Positions 27,818-34,586 of a stretch of DNA of 64,000 bases are shown piece after piece (the first letter of the stretch is position 1; each line of letters starts with the position of its first letter). Source of the stretch: Aciduricibacillus chroicocephali (GTDB taxonomy: Bacteria > Bacillota > Bacilli > Bacillales > Amphibacillaceae). The translations under genes were made by a program, and so were the position numbers. Under the pieces are notes generated by a model. That model was not told the DNA's origin, made no database searches, and was given only the letters and a program-made list of their open reading frames with translations. The DNA lies in NCBI RefSeq assembly GCF_030762805.1, contig NZ_CP129113.1, positions 820,001-884,000 on the forward strand, written 5' to 3'.

Positions 27818-28927
27818 TTATAGAGGGAAAATCTGCTCTTCAATAAGGTACTTACGAATCGCATCGCGGTCTATTTCATAGCCAATGCCAGGACTTTTAG
27901 GTACAGTAATCTCTCCGTTGGTGACAACGACTTCCGGATGTATAATATCCTTTTTCCAATAGTGCGCCGAACCACCAATATCCCCTGGTAAAGTAAACCC
28001 TGGCAATGAAGCCAAAGCAATATTATGAGCCCGGCCAATTCCTGCTTCAAGCATCCCTCCACACCAAACGGGGATATTCCTTGCAAAGCAATAGTCGTGA
28101 ATTTTCTTTGCTTCCGCAAGTCCGCCGACACGGCCGATTTTGATATTGATCACTTTGCAACTGCCTAACTCAAGTGCTGTGCGTACATCCTGCAAGGAAT
28201 GAATGCTTTCATCAAGGCAGACAGGTGTTTTAATAGCTCTCTGTAATTGCGCGTGATCTGCAAAATCTCCGTCTTCAAAAGGCTGCTCAATCATCATCAA
28301 ATCAAATTCATCCAACTGGCGTAAATAATCGAGATCACGAATACAATATGCTGAATTGGCATCTGCCATTAGGGGGAGAGTCGGGAAATGTCGACGAATT
28401 TCTCGCAATATATCCATGTCCCAGCCTTTTTTAATTTTCACTTTAACACGAGGGCAGCCGGCAATTACTTTCTGCTCAATTTTTTTAAGCAAGTCTTTAA
28501 CATCAGGTTCGATTCCAAGACTAATTCCTGCTGCAATTTTTGTTCGATTACCTCCTAGAAGTTGATAAAGCGGAGTTTCAGTCTGTTTGGCATACAAATC
28601 CCATATTGCTTCCTCGACAGCAGCTTTGGCCATTTGGTTCCGCTTAACGACCGAGAATAGCTCTGTTATCTCCTCGGGATGCGAGATTGTCTTTTCGCGA
28701 AGTAGAGGGATGAGCCAAGACTCTATAGCCATTCTGTTTGTCGCCACAGTTTCTTCGGTATACCATGGTGTATCAAATGCGACTGTTTCACCGTAGCCTT
28801 CTATACCTGCTTCATCTATAGCTGTAATAATATACAATTCTTTTGCGTTCACTGCAGATATACTATTGCGAAAAGGATTGTTCAGTTTCATTTTCAGCCG
28901 CTGCAATCGAATTTCTGTCAGTTTCAT
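27818..28927 (-). CDS. menC: o-succinylbenzoate synthase / N-succinylamino acid racemase (enolase superfamily)
   Basis: A 369-residue enolase-superfamily enzyme of the MLE subgroup. The KxK catalytic pair is in VKVKIKKG (about 161-168), the metal ligands are in LMADANS (Asp about 189), MMIEQPF (Glu about 214) and CLDES (Asp about 239), and the second lysine is in INIKIGRVGG (about 263). GGMLEAGIGR closes the site. This matches the Bacillus OSBS/NSAR type, so it may make o-succinylbenzoate for menaquinone, racemise N-succinylamino acids, or both. It stands alone, away from other men genes. ATG at 28927 follows TAGGAGG. Confidence 0.85.
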   Translation of the reverse strand: MKLTEIRLQRLKMKLNNPFRNSISAVNAKELYIITAIDEAGIEGYGETVAFDTPWYTEETVATNRMAIESWLIPLLREKTISHPEEITELFSVVKRNQMAKAAVEEAIWDLYAKQTETPLYQLLGGNRTKIAAGISLGIEPDVKDLLKKIEQKVIAGCPRVKVKIKKGWDMDILREIRRHFPTLPLMADANSAYCIRDLDYLRQLDEFDLMMIEQPFEDGDFADHAQLQRAIKTPVCLDESIHSLQDVRTALELGSCKVINIKIGRVGGLAEAKKIHDYCFARNIPVWCGGMLEAGIGRAHNIALASLPGFTLPGDIGGSAHYWKKDIIHPEVVVTNGEITVPKSPGIGYEIDRDAIRKYLIEEQIFPL

Positions 28928-29052
28928 ATCATTCCTCCTAATTCAAAGATACTTCCTGCAATACGTTCTTGCAAATTCTGCCTCGTTTGAAAAAAAGATG
29001 TTTAGGGGAAATTATTAACATAACCTAAAAGAAGACGGAGGGAGAACAGGAA

Positions 29053-30408
29053 TTGACTGAACGCTATGACGCAATCATTATCGGATCGGGACCAGCGGGC
29101 TCTCAGGCTGCGGCTGAGCTTGGCAGAAGGAATTGGAAAGTTGCCATAATTGAAGAGGACGGATTTGGTGGCACATGCCCGCTCAGAGGTTGTAATCCGA
29201 AGAAAATCATGGCAGCTGTTACCGAATTCGTAACAAAAAATGCACAACTTCAAGGGGCAGGGCTCGTGTCTGATACTCGCATAGATTGGAAAGAGCTCAT
29301 CCAATATAAGCGAAAGTTCATTGAGCCTGTTCCAAAGGCGAAAGAGAAATCGTTAAGGCAACAAGGAGTAGAAACGATACATGGAAAAGCTTCCTTCGTT
29401 AACGATAAGACGATCAGGGTCGCTGGAAGAGAGCTTATGAGTGAGAAAATCCTGATTGCCACCGGTGCAAAACCAGCGAAACTTCCAATAGATGGATTGG
29501 AGCATCTTGCTACTAGCGACGACTTCCTTGAGCTTGAAACATTGCCGAAGAGGCTTATTTTTATTGGAGGCGGTTATATCTCCTTCGAATTCGCTCATAT
29601 CGCTGCACGCAGTGGTGCTGATGTAACCATATTACAACGTGGAGATAGGGTGTTGGAAGGGTTTGAACATGACTTTGTTGATATCCTTGTAAAGGAATCT
29701 GAGAAAATCGGCATCCGTGTTGAATGTGGCCAATCCGCCAAAAGAGTGGAAAAGGTTGATGGTGGATATAAGGTGATCACTGAAACAGGTGATACTGAAG
29801 CTGAATGGGAAGGCGACCTCGTTATTGCTGCTGCAGGTCGCAGTCCGAATATTGATGAATTGAACCTTGAAGATGCTAAAGTGAAATATGATAAGAGCGG
29901 CATCATTGTTAATCCTTTCATGCAGAGTACTACAAATCCGTACGTCTATTCAGCGGGAGATGTAGCTTCCACAGGGGCACCTCAGCTTACTCCGATTGCA
30001 GGATATGATGCGAGCGTTGTTATTGAAAACTGGATTCGCGGTAATGAGCGGAAGACCGTTTATCAAGATATTCCGTCCGTTGTTTTCACTTATCCTGCTC
30101 TAGGAGAAGTGGGCATGTCTGTCGCAGAAGCAAAAGAAAAAGGATCTCGAGTTAAAATAAATGAATATGATTTGAGCAATTGGTTCAGTTATAAGATTGT
30201 GAACGATCAGGCGGCTCGAGCTAAGGTGATCATTAACCGTGCTACGGGAGAAATTCTCGGTGCACATATCATTAGCGGCGAAGCCGACCAGCTAATCAAT
30301 ATGTTTGCGCTCTGCATCCAACTGAAAATTAAAGCAGAAGATATTCGCAAAGTCATCTATGCATTTCCTTCACCCGGAAGCGACATGCAAAGTCTCACAG
30401 CTGAATAA
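29053..30408 (+). CDS. pyridine nucleotide-disulfide oxidoreductase with unusual C terminus
   Basis: A 451-residue class I flavoprotein. FAD motif GSGPAGSQAA (11-20), redox-active CPLRGC (Cys42, Cys47), NAD(P) motif GGGYISFEFA (about 173-182), FAD motif YSAGDVAST (about 299-307). The dimerisation domain lacks the usual His-Pro-Thr...Glu catalytic dyad: the position reads YAFPSPGSDM (about 436-445). Glutathione reductase, mercuric reductase and lipoamide dehydrogenase all keep that His, so the substrate must differ. Start TTG at 29053 after GGAGGGAG. Single gene. Confidence 0.85.
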   Translation: MTERYDAIIIGSGPAGSQAAAELGRRNWKVAIIEEDGFGGTCPLRGCNPKKIMAAVTEFVTKNAQLQGAGLVSDTRIDWKELIQYKRKFIEPVPKAKEKSLRQQGVETIHGKASFVNDKTIRVAGRELMSEKILIATGAKPAKLPIDGLEHLATSDDFLELETLPKRLIFIGGGYISFEFAHIAARSGADVTILQRGDRVLEGFEHDFVDILVKESEKIGIRVECGQSAKRVEKVDGGYKVITETGDTEAEWEGDLVIAAAGRSPNIDELNLEDAKVKYDKSGIIVNPFMQSTTNPYVYSAGDVASTGAPQLTPIAGYDASVVIENWIRGNERKTVYQDIPSVVFTYPALGEVGMSVAEAKEKGSRVKINEYDLSNWFSYKIVNDQAARAKVIINRATGEILGAHIISGEADQLINMFALCIQLKIKAEDIRKVIYAFPSPGSDMQSLTAE

Positions 30409-30415
30409 GAAAGCA

Positions 30416-30454
30416 AAAATGAGAAGACCGCTTCATGCGGTCTTCTCATTTTAC
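30416..30454. terminator. bidirectional terminator
   Basis: AAAATGAGAAGACCGC, TTCAT loop and exact complement between convergent genes; its far end overlaps the last bases of yidC2. Confidence 0.85.
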
Positions 30455-31236
30455 TCTGCATAATACTTTTTCTTGACGACAATCGTCTGAATCACAAGGA
30501 ACAGACCTCCTGTTGCCCAGTAAAGCGGTAAGGCTGCCGGGGCGTTCAAGGAGATGACACCAATCATGATTGGGGAGATGAGTCCCATGACAGCCATCTG
30601 TTTCTTCTGTGTTTCATCCATGCCGATCAGAGAAACACGGTACTGAAGGAAATAGATGATAACCGCAATGATCATCATAATTATATCCGTGTGTCCAAGG
30701 CTGAACCACAGGAAGGGGTGCTTGGCAATCTCAGGTGTGCGGATGATCGCATAATAGAAACCGAGTAGCACCGGCATCTGGATCAGCAAAGGAAGACAGC
30801 CGGCAACGCCTGCGAGTGGATTCATATTATGTTTCTTATAAATCTCCATCATTTCTGCTTGTTGTTTTTGCTGTGATTCCGGATCTCGTTTATTCGCATA
30901 CTTCTTCTTAAGCTCATCTAGTTCAGGCTTAAGCAAGTCCATCTTCGCTTTCATATCAAGACTCGACTTTGTCTGTTTCACCATGAATGGCATCAGGATC
31001 AGGCGAATCACAACCGTAATGGAGATGATTGAAAGACCGTAACTTCCTCCAAAAATTGATGCGATTTTCTTAATTAGTAGTGAAAACGGATAGACGAAAT
31101 AATGTTCAAAGAATGTAAGCGAACCGGGATCGAGTGGAGCTCTAGACGGACCACATCCGGCAAGAATGGCAATTAGCAGAACGGCTAGCAAGATAAGTTT
31201 GTATTGTTTCGAAAAAGTGAATGCAGGTTTTTTCAT
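30451..31236 (-). CDS. yidC2: membrane protein insertase YidC2 (YqjG/OxaA2-like lipoprotein)
   Basis: A 261-residue YidC/Oxa1 insertase. A lipobox LAGC (about residue 27) marks it as a lipoprotein, then the five-helix 60KD_IMP core starts near FVYPFSLLIKKIA; the hydrophilic groove arginine is in VVIRLILMPF, the cytosolic coiled loop is rich in Lys and Glu (KPELDELKKKYA), and NPLAGVAGCLPLLIQMPVL is a family signature. The C-terminal end VIQTIVVKKKYY is basic. ATG at 31236 follows GAGGAGGAAG. The upstream ORF at 31142-31558 overlaps this start and probably controls it as MifM does in B. subtilis, which is why I call it the second, inducible YidC. Confidence 0.85.
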   Translation of the reverse strand: MKKPAFTFSKQYKLILLAVLLIAILAGCGPSRAPLDPGSLTFFEHYFVYPFSLLIKKIASIFGGSYGLSIISITVVIRLILMPFMVKQTKSSLDMKAKMDLLKPELDELKKKYANKRDPESQQKQQAEMMEIYKKHNMNPLAGVAGCLPLLIQMPVLLGFYYAIIRTPEIAKHPFLWFSLGHTDIIMMIIAVIIYFLQYRVSLIGMDETQKKQMAVMGLISPIMIGVISLNAPAALPLYWATGGLFLVIQTIVVKKKYYAE

Positions 31237-31558
31237 TTTCTTCCTCCTCATTGACTGTTTGTCTGTACTGCTGTTTGAGGAAGAAAGAAGGCTCACTATC
31301 GTCATCCGGTCCATCTGTCCGCTTCATTTTGAGGACAATCCACCCGTGAAGGGCTTCAATGCTTGGGAATACATAATCATCTCTGTTCATCATAGCTTCA
31401 TGAGTATGGATTGAGCGCCAGTAGTCATTATTGCTATGGAGTGCCAGTTTACCGAATCGGAGTTGGAACAATTGGCAAGAGCAATATACAGTTATGAACA
31501 TTCCGATGTACAAATAAAGCGGGTGGGAGTCTGCCAGCATTTCCAGAAGAAGATCCAC
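31142..31558 (-). CDS. candidate MifM-type regulatory leader of yidC2
   Basis: A 138-codon frame starting GTG at 31558, eight bases after a consensus AAAGGAGGTG. Residues 13-32 form a membrane segment (LYLYIGMFITVYCSCQLF). A Trp-Ile pair is at 73-74 and an acidic cluster DDDSE at 85-89. The codons for SFFL (91-94) form the 5' arm TTTCTTCCTC of a hairpin whose 3' arm GAGGAAGAAA is the Shine-Dalgarno region of yidC2. As I recall B. subtilis MifM, it has an N-terminal membrane segment, Trp73-Ile74 and an acidic DEED arrest site at 86-89 that opens a similar hairpin. Unlike a closed leader, this frame runs 95 bases into yidC2. Confidence 0.65.
   Translation of the reverse strand: MDLLLEMLADSHPLYLYIGMFITVYCSCQLFQLRFGKLALHSNNDYWRSIHTHEAMMNRDDYVFPSIEALHGWIVLKMKRTDGPDDDSEPSFFLKQQYRQTVNEEEENEKTCIHFFETIQTYLASRSANCHSCRMWSV
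31237..31286 (-). promoter_or_regulatory. hairpin masking the yidC2 Shine-Dalgarno
   Basis: On the transcript, TTTCTTCCTC (31286 to 31277) pairs perfectly over 10 bp with GAGGAAGAAA (31246 to 31237), directly before the yidC2 ATG. The loop is 30 bases. A ribosome paused on codons 85-89 of the leader would cover the 5' arm and free the site. Confidence 0.7.
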
Positions 31559-31590
31559 TCTGCATTCACCTCCTTTTTCTAAGTCTTATC

Positions 31591-31599
31591 ATTATAACA
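31591..31599 (-). promoter_or_regulatory. extended -10 promoter of the yidC2 leader operon
   Basis: Minus strand TGTTATAAT, an extended -10, about 18 bases before the leader's ribosome binding site. The -35 (TTATCG at 18 bases) is weak. Confidence 0.5.
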
Positions 31600-31791
31600 T
31601 GTCAAGATGCCAAACGATAAAAAAGCAGATAGAATTCCCTTGTCTGCCTTTGCTAAAACAAGTTCGTGATCATCTTAACCAATTGAACTTTTTAAAGTTG
31701 TTGGATTTGCGTTACCTTCAGTTGATACAGTGTTGCACCGATTCTGTCGCAAGCGCGGAGATTTTCCTAAAGAAATGGGTCATTGTCTGAT

Positions 31792-31818
31792 ACAAGGTAT
31801 TCTGCTGAGCCATAGTCT
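31792..31818 (+). promoter_or_regulatory. possible SigK promoter of cotD
   Basis: AC at -35, 17 bases, CATAGTCT at -10, matching the mother-cell consensus AC-N16/17-CATANNNT, 34 bases before cotD. Weak consensus, but the coat gene downstream supports it. Confidence 0.35.
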
Positions 31819-31852
31819 GTAGTGTAGTAAATAACAGAAAGGGGCGTTTCAT

Positions 31853-32266
31853 ATGAGCTATGGCAGAAGAAACCGATGGATGGGTGGCCACTGTGGCTGC
31901 GGTCCGAAAAGAATCGTTCACCCGACTAAACATGAAGTAGTAAACTGCTGCACAGAGGAAATGGTAGAGCATATTCATCCAATCCATACAACGGTATGCA
32001 ATCACCACATTATAAAGAATCAACATGTTTTCCCGCATACTGTCTCTCAGGAGCAGTCTGTTGAAGAAGTGAACATGACGGCTCCAGTGGGACCTGGCAT
32101 GATGGGTCCTGGTATGGTTGATCCTGGCATGATGGGTCCGGGCATGGGTGGACCTGGCATGATGGGTCCAGGCATGGGTGGACCTGGTATGGTGGGACCT
32201 GGCATGATGGGTCCTGGACATGATGGTTGGGGCAAGAAATGTTGCTCTAAAAAGAAATGGTGCTAA
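31853..32266 (+). CDS. cotD: CotD family spore coat protein
   Basis: A 137-residue coat protein. The N-terminal half (1-75) is rich in His and Cys, with CGCGPKRIVHPTKHEVVNCC and HIHPIHTTVCNHHIIKNQHV-like blocks (HIHPIHTT near 40-47) typical of CotD. Residues 77-122 are a low-complexity repeat of GPGM-type hexapeptides with Met, Val or Gly at the variable place. It ends KKCCSKKKWC. CotD is an inner-coat structural protein, cross-linked during spore maturation. B. subtilis CotD is shorter and lacks the GPGM repeat. ATG at 31853 follows AGAAAGGGG. Confidence 0.85.
   Translation: MSYGRRNRWMGGHCGCGPKRIVHPTKHEVVNCCTEEMVEHIHPIHTTVCNHHIIKNQHVFPHTVSQEQSVEEVNMTAPVGPGMMGPGMVDPGMMGPGMGGPGMMGPGMGGPGMVGPGMMGPGHDGWGKKCCSKKKWC
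32086..32222 (+). repeat. tandem GPGM-coding repeat in cotD
   Basis: Near-identical 15-18 base units (GGTCCTGGCATGATG and variants) repeated about nine times in frame. Length is likely to vary between strains by slippage. Confidence 0.75.
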
Positions 32267-32353
32267 TAAATTGGGGGTGGGCTGGCGTTGGCCGGCCCAC
32301 TTTGTTTTGGAAATCATTCTTGTTACAATATAGTGAGGAAAAGAGGTGTGCCA

Positions 32354-32920
32354 TTGCTGAAGAAGATTGCAGTGAGTGGTTACAAATCGTATGAGCTTGG
32401 TATATTTCAAGAAAACGATATTAAAGTTGGTTTCATCAAATCCGCACTTAAGAAACGTCTCCTTCAGCTTATTGAAGAGGGACTGGAATGGGTCTTGCTC
32501 TCCGGACAGCTCGGAGTCGAACTTTGGGCAGCACAGTCTGTACAAGAACTTCAGGCAGATGGATGGAATATCCAACTTGGCGTCATTCCACCTTTTGAAA
32601 ACCAGGAGAGTCGGTGGTCTGACGAAATGAAGATGATTTATGAAGAAGTATGTGCCGTTGCAGACTTTTGCCAGCCACTGTATAAAGGTGAATACAAAGG
32701 TCCATATCAATTCAAGGCACGAGACAAGTGGCTCATCGACAAGACAGACGGCTGCCTATTGCTTCTCGATGAGGAAAACCCAGCAAGCGTGCGCTTTTTT
32801 CATGAAGAGGCGAAGAAAACCCGGTCACGGAAAAATTACGAGATCATGCTAATTACTCCATTTGATCTTGATGAAATTGTCCAGGAAATACAGATGAATG
32901 ATCCGGACTTTTGGACGTAA
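32354..32920 (+). CDS. ypsA: SLOG-family protein YpsA (DUF1273)
   Basis: A 188-residue protein with the SLOG Rossmann-like fold. KKIAVSGYKSYELG opens it, LLSGQLGVELWAAQ (about 49-62) is the conserved glycine loop, and FKARDKWLIDKTDGCLLLLDEE (in part: KWLIDKTDG) is also diagnostic of YpsA. Its binding partner is probably a nucleotide-derived ligand; in Firmicutes YpsA influences cell division. The start is TTG at 32354 behind AGAGGTGTG; an upstream ATG in frame has no ribosome binding site. It follows cotD by 87 bases. Confidence 0.85.
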   Translation: MLKKIAVSGYKSYELGIFQENDIKVGFIKSALKKRLLQLIEEGLEWVLLSGQLGVELWAAQSVQELQADGWNIQLGVIPPFENQESRWSDEMKMIYEEVCAVADFCQPLYKGEYKGPYQFKARDKWLIDKTDGCLLLLDEENPASVRFFHEEAKKTRSRKNYEIMLITPFDLDEIVQEIQMNDPDFWT

Positions 32921-32937
32921 GCAGTACATAGGGGACC

Positions 32938-32962
32938 GTTTGAATCGTTCTGTTTTGGGTAA
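32938..32962 (+). promoter_or_regulatory. SigB-type promoter
   Basis: GTTTGA, 13 bases, GGGTAA, 42 bases before the small protein gene at 33005. One mismatch in each box to GTTTAA/GGGTAT. Confidence 0.6.
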
Positions 32963-33004
32963 GTTAAAGGTAAAGACGACTTACGAAAGAACGGAGGCAT
33001 CATC

Positions 33005-33127
33005 ATGAGTAAACGTAAATGGATCAAGAAGGCAATTAAATACGGACCAATCGTATATGCGGCATATAAGAAATATAAAAATAAAAAGAATGGGCAAGGA
33101 GCAGGAAAAACAAGTAGACATTCCTAA
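33005..33127 (+). CDS. small basic protein (40 aa)
   Basis: A 40-codon gene, ATG at 33005 after a GAACGGAGG site. The peptide is very basic: MSKRKWIKKAIKYGP, a short hydrophobic IVYAAY stretch, then KKYKNKKNG. Similar short basic proteins occur in Bacillaceae, but no function is known to me. A SigB-like promoter in front suggests induction in general stress. Strong terminator follows at 33132. Confidence 0.65.
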   Translation: MSKRKWIKKAIKYGPIVYAAYKKYKNKKNGQGAGKTSRHS

Positions 33128-33131
33128 CTAG

Positions 33132-33176
33132 ACAGGCAGGCGGTCAAGCTCATGAGCTGACCCGCCTGCCTGTTTG
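33132..33176 (+). terminator. Rho-independent terminator
   Basis: ACAGGCAGGCGG(T) and CCGCCTGCCTGT arms with inner AGCTCATGAGCT palindrome. Confidence 0.8.
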
Positions 33177-33197
33177 CTTTCAAAAAAGGAGATAGAT

Positions 33198-33704
33198 ATG
33201 GATAAAACAAGGATACTCAGTCTGCCGCCTGTCCTGCCTGAAAAACCGAGAGTACTCATTCTCGGGTCAATTCCAGGGGTACAGTCACTGACGAAACAGC
33301 AATATTACGGAAATCCGCGTAATCATTTTTGGACCATCATGTCAGCGATCTTTAATGACCAGCTGCCTGAAAACTATGAAACCAGACTTAACTGGATTAA
33401 AGAAAAACAAATTGCTCTATGGGATACAATCGGCTCATGCACACGTCCTGGAAGTCTCGACTCGAATATACGTGATGAGCAGCCGAATGCGATTCCAGAA
33501 CTGATCGAGCAATATCCGACAATCGAAAGGATTCTGTGCAATGGGGGTAAGTCGTGGTCTGTTTTTCAAAAACACTTTGGAAAGTCTCTCGGCAGCATAA
33601 TTGAAGTAAGGAAGCTTCCTTCGACGAGTCCTGTACCTGGAAGATATACGAAGACATTGGAAGAGAAAATAATTATATGGAAGGATGCAGTACTTGAAAG
33701 TTAA
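33198..33704 (+). CDS. DNA-deoxyinosine glycosylase (uracil-DNA glycosylase superfamily)
   Basis: A 168-residue base-excision enzyme of the hypoxanthine-DNA glycosylase family (family 6 of the UDG fold). Motif 1 is LGSIPGVQSL (about 23-32), the substrate block NPRNHFW (about 39-45) and the DNA-intercalating motif 2 is PSTSPVPGRY (about 143-152; many relatives have SPANA here). It removes deaminated adenine (hypoxanthine) from DNA. The ATG at 33198 follows AAAAAAGGAG; a longer frame would overlap that site. Confidence 0.85.
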   Translation: MDKTRILSLPPVLPEKPRVLILGSIPGVQSLTKQQYYGNPRNHFWTIMSAIFNDQLPENYETRLNWIKEKQIALWDTIGSCTRPGSLDSNIRDEQPNAIPELIEQYPTIERILCNGGKSWSVFQKHFGKSLGSIIEVRKLPSTSPVPGRYTKTLEEKIIIWKDAVLES

Positions 33705-33720
33705 TTTTTTTGCCAAGCAA

Positions 33721-33745
33721 GTTTATGAAATTGTGAGGGTGGTAT
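33721..33745 (+). promoter_or_regulatory. SigB-type promoter of gsiB
   Basis: GTTTAT, 13 bases, TGGTAT, 52 bases before gsiB. gsiB is a classical SigB gene in B. subtilis. Confidence 0.6.
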
Positions 33746-33797
33746 ATCTATCTATGTAACGCTAACCATACAAAATACCGAGAGGAGAATATACGTA

Positions 33798-34298
33798 ATG
33801 GCTAAAAGCAATAACAAGAACAATAAAAAGATGAGCTTGGAAGAAGCAGGACGCATGGGTGGAGAAAAGACAGCAAAAACTCATGACAAGGACTTCTATC
33901 GCGAAATTGGTCAAAAGGGTGGCGAAGCGACTGCCAACAATCACGATAAAGACTTCTACCGTGAAATCGGCCAAAAGGGCGGAGAAACAACAGCGAACAA
34001 TCATGATAAGGACTTCTACCGCGAGATCGGCCAAAAAGGCGGCGAAGCAACAGCAGAAAATCACGACAAGGACTTCTATCGCGAGATTGGCCAAAAAGGC
34101 GGAGAGTCAACAGCAGAGAATCATGACAAAGAGTTCTACCGCGAGATCGGTCAAAAGGGCGGAGAGTCAACTTCAGGAAATCATGATAAGGACTTCTACC
34201 GTGAAATCGGCCAAAAAGGCGGAGAGTCCCGCAGTCGCAACGATGACAGCAACAATAGCAGAAGCAGCAAATCCCGTCGCAGCAAATCAGATAAATAA
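33798..34298 (+). CDS. gsiB: general stress protein GsiB (KGG-repeat, LEA-like)
   Basis: A 166-residue, highly hydrophilic protein. After a basic start (MAKSNNKNNKK) and a first degenerate unit (EEAGRMGGEKTA), six 20-residue repeats follow (HDKDFYREIGQKGGE plus five variable residues) between about 33 and 150, then a Ser/Arg/Lys tail. The KGG motif and LEA-like composition identify GsiB, a desiccation-type stress protein strongly induced through SigB. ATG at 33798 follows GAGAGGAG. The repeats also sit in the minus strand as long shadow frames. Confidence 0.95.
   Translation: MAKSNNKNNKKMSLEEAGRMGGEKTAKTHDKDFYREIGQKGGEATANNHDKDFYREIGQKGGETTANNHDKDFYREIGQKGGEATAENHDKDFYREIGQKGGESTAENHDKEFYREIGQKGGESTSGNHDKDFYREIGQKGGESRSRNDDSNNSRSSKSRRSKSDK
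33889..34230 (+). repeat. 60-bp tandem repeats in gsiB
   Basis: Six 60-base units, each encoding one 20-residue GsiB repeat, with mostly silent differences. Copy number could differ between strains by recombination. Confidence 0.85.
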
Positions 34299-34340
34299 AA
34301 AAATAATTCCTGAAATAAATCAGGAATTGTCCAGAAATCG

Positions 34341-34370
34341 AAGAGAGGAAGAGCTTTCCTCTCTTTTTGC
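34341..34370 (+). terminator. terminator of gsiB
   Basis: AGAGAGGA and TCCTCTCT arms, seven-base loop, TTTTT tail. A shorter AATTCCTGA/TCAGGAATT hairpin lies just before it (34304-34328). Confidence 0.75.
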
Positions 34371-34496
34371 TTGTTTTCATTATAATTCTTTGTATGATGT
34401 AATGCAATATTTGTGATTTTAAATGTGTATTTTTTAGTAAATGTTAAATGATAAGTGTAGAGAATCCCCCAATTTGGTGTTAGAATTGTTAACATC

Positions 34497-34529
34497 ATAA
34501 AAATGGCGGAGAACGCCGTCATTTTTTTA
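34497..34529 (+). terminator. terminator-like hairpin upstream of yhgE
   Basis: AAAAATGGCG and CGCC(G)TCATTTTTTT arms around GAGAA. It lies just before the inverted repeat at 34534 and may act in the yhgE leader. Confidence 0.5.
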
Positions 34530-34533
34530 CGAG

Positions 34534-34557
34534 AAAAATGAATGGTCATTCATTTTT
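34534..34557 (+). promoter_or_regulatory. TetR-type operator upstream of yhgE
   Basis: A 24-base inverted repeat with perfect 11-base arms AAAAATGAATG and CATTCATTTTT around GT, 29 bases before the start. TGAATG-CATTCA arms are typical of TetR-family operators such as FadR/YhgD. No TetR gene is in this window. Confidence 0.55.
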
Positions 34558-34586
34558 TAAATAAACAGATAGGCGGTTGGAAAATA

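Noticed and set aside
31718-32710. 330-codon minus-strand frame over cotD and ypsA
   Set aside because: It is the antisense of the cotD repeat (low-complexity His/Thr/Arg) and has no ribosome binding site or family similarity.
33889-34230. Regular repeats resembling a CRISPR array
   Set aside because: The units are contiguous, in frame and code for GsiB; there are no spacers and no cas genes.
33802-34407. 201-codon minus-strand frame opposite gsiB, and a second plus-strand frame at 33859
   Set aside because: Both are shadows of the 60-bp gsiB repeats; the repeat leaves several frames open by chance.
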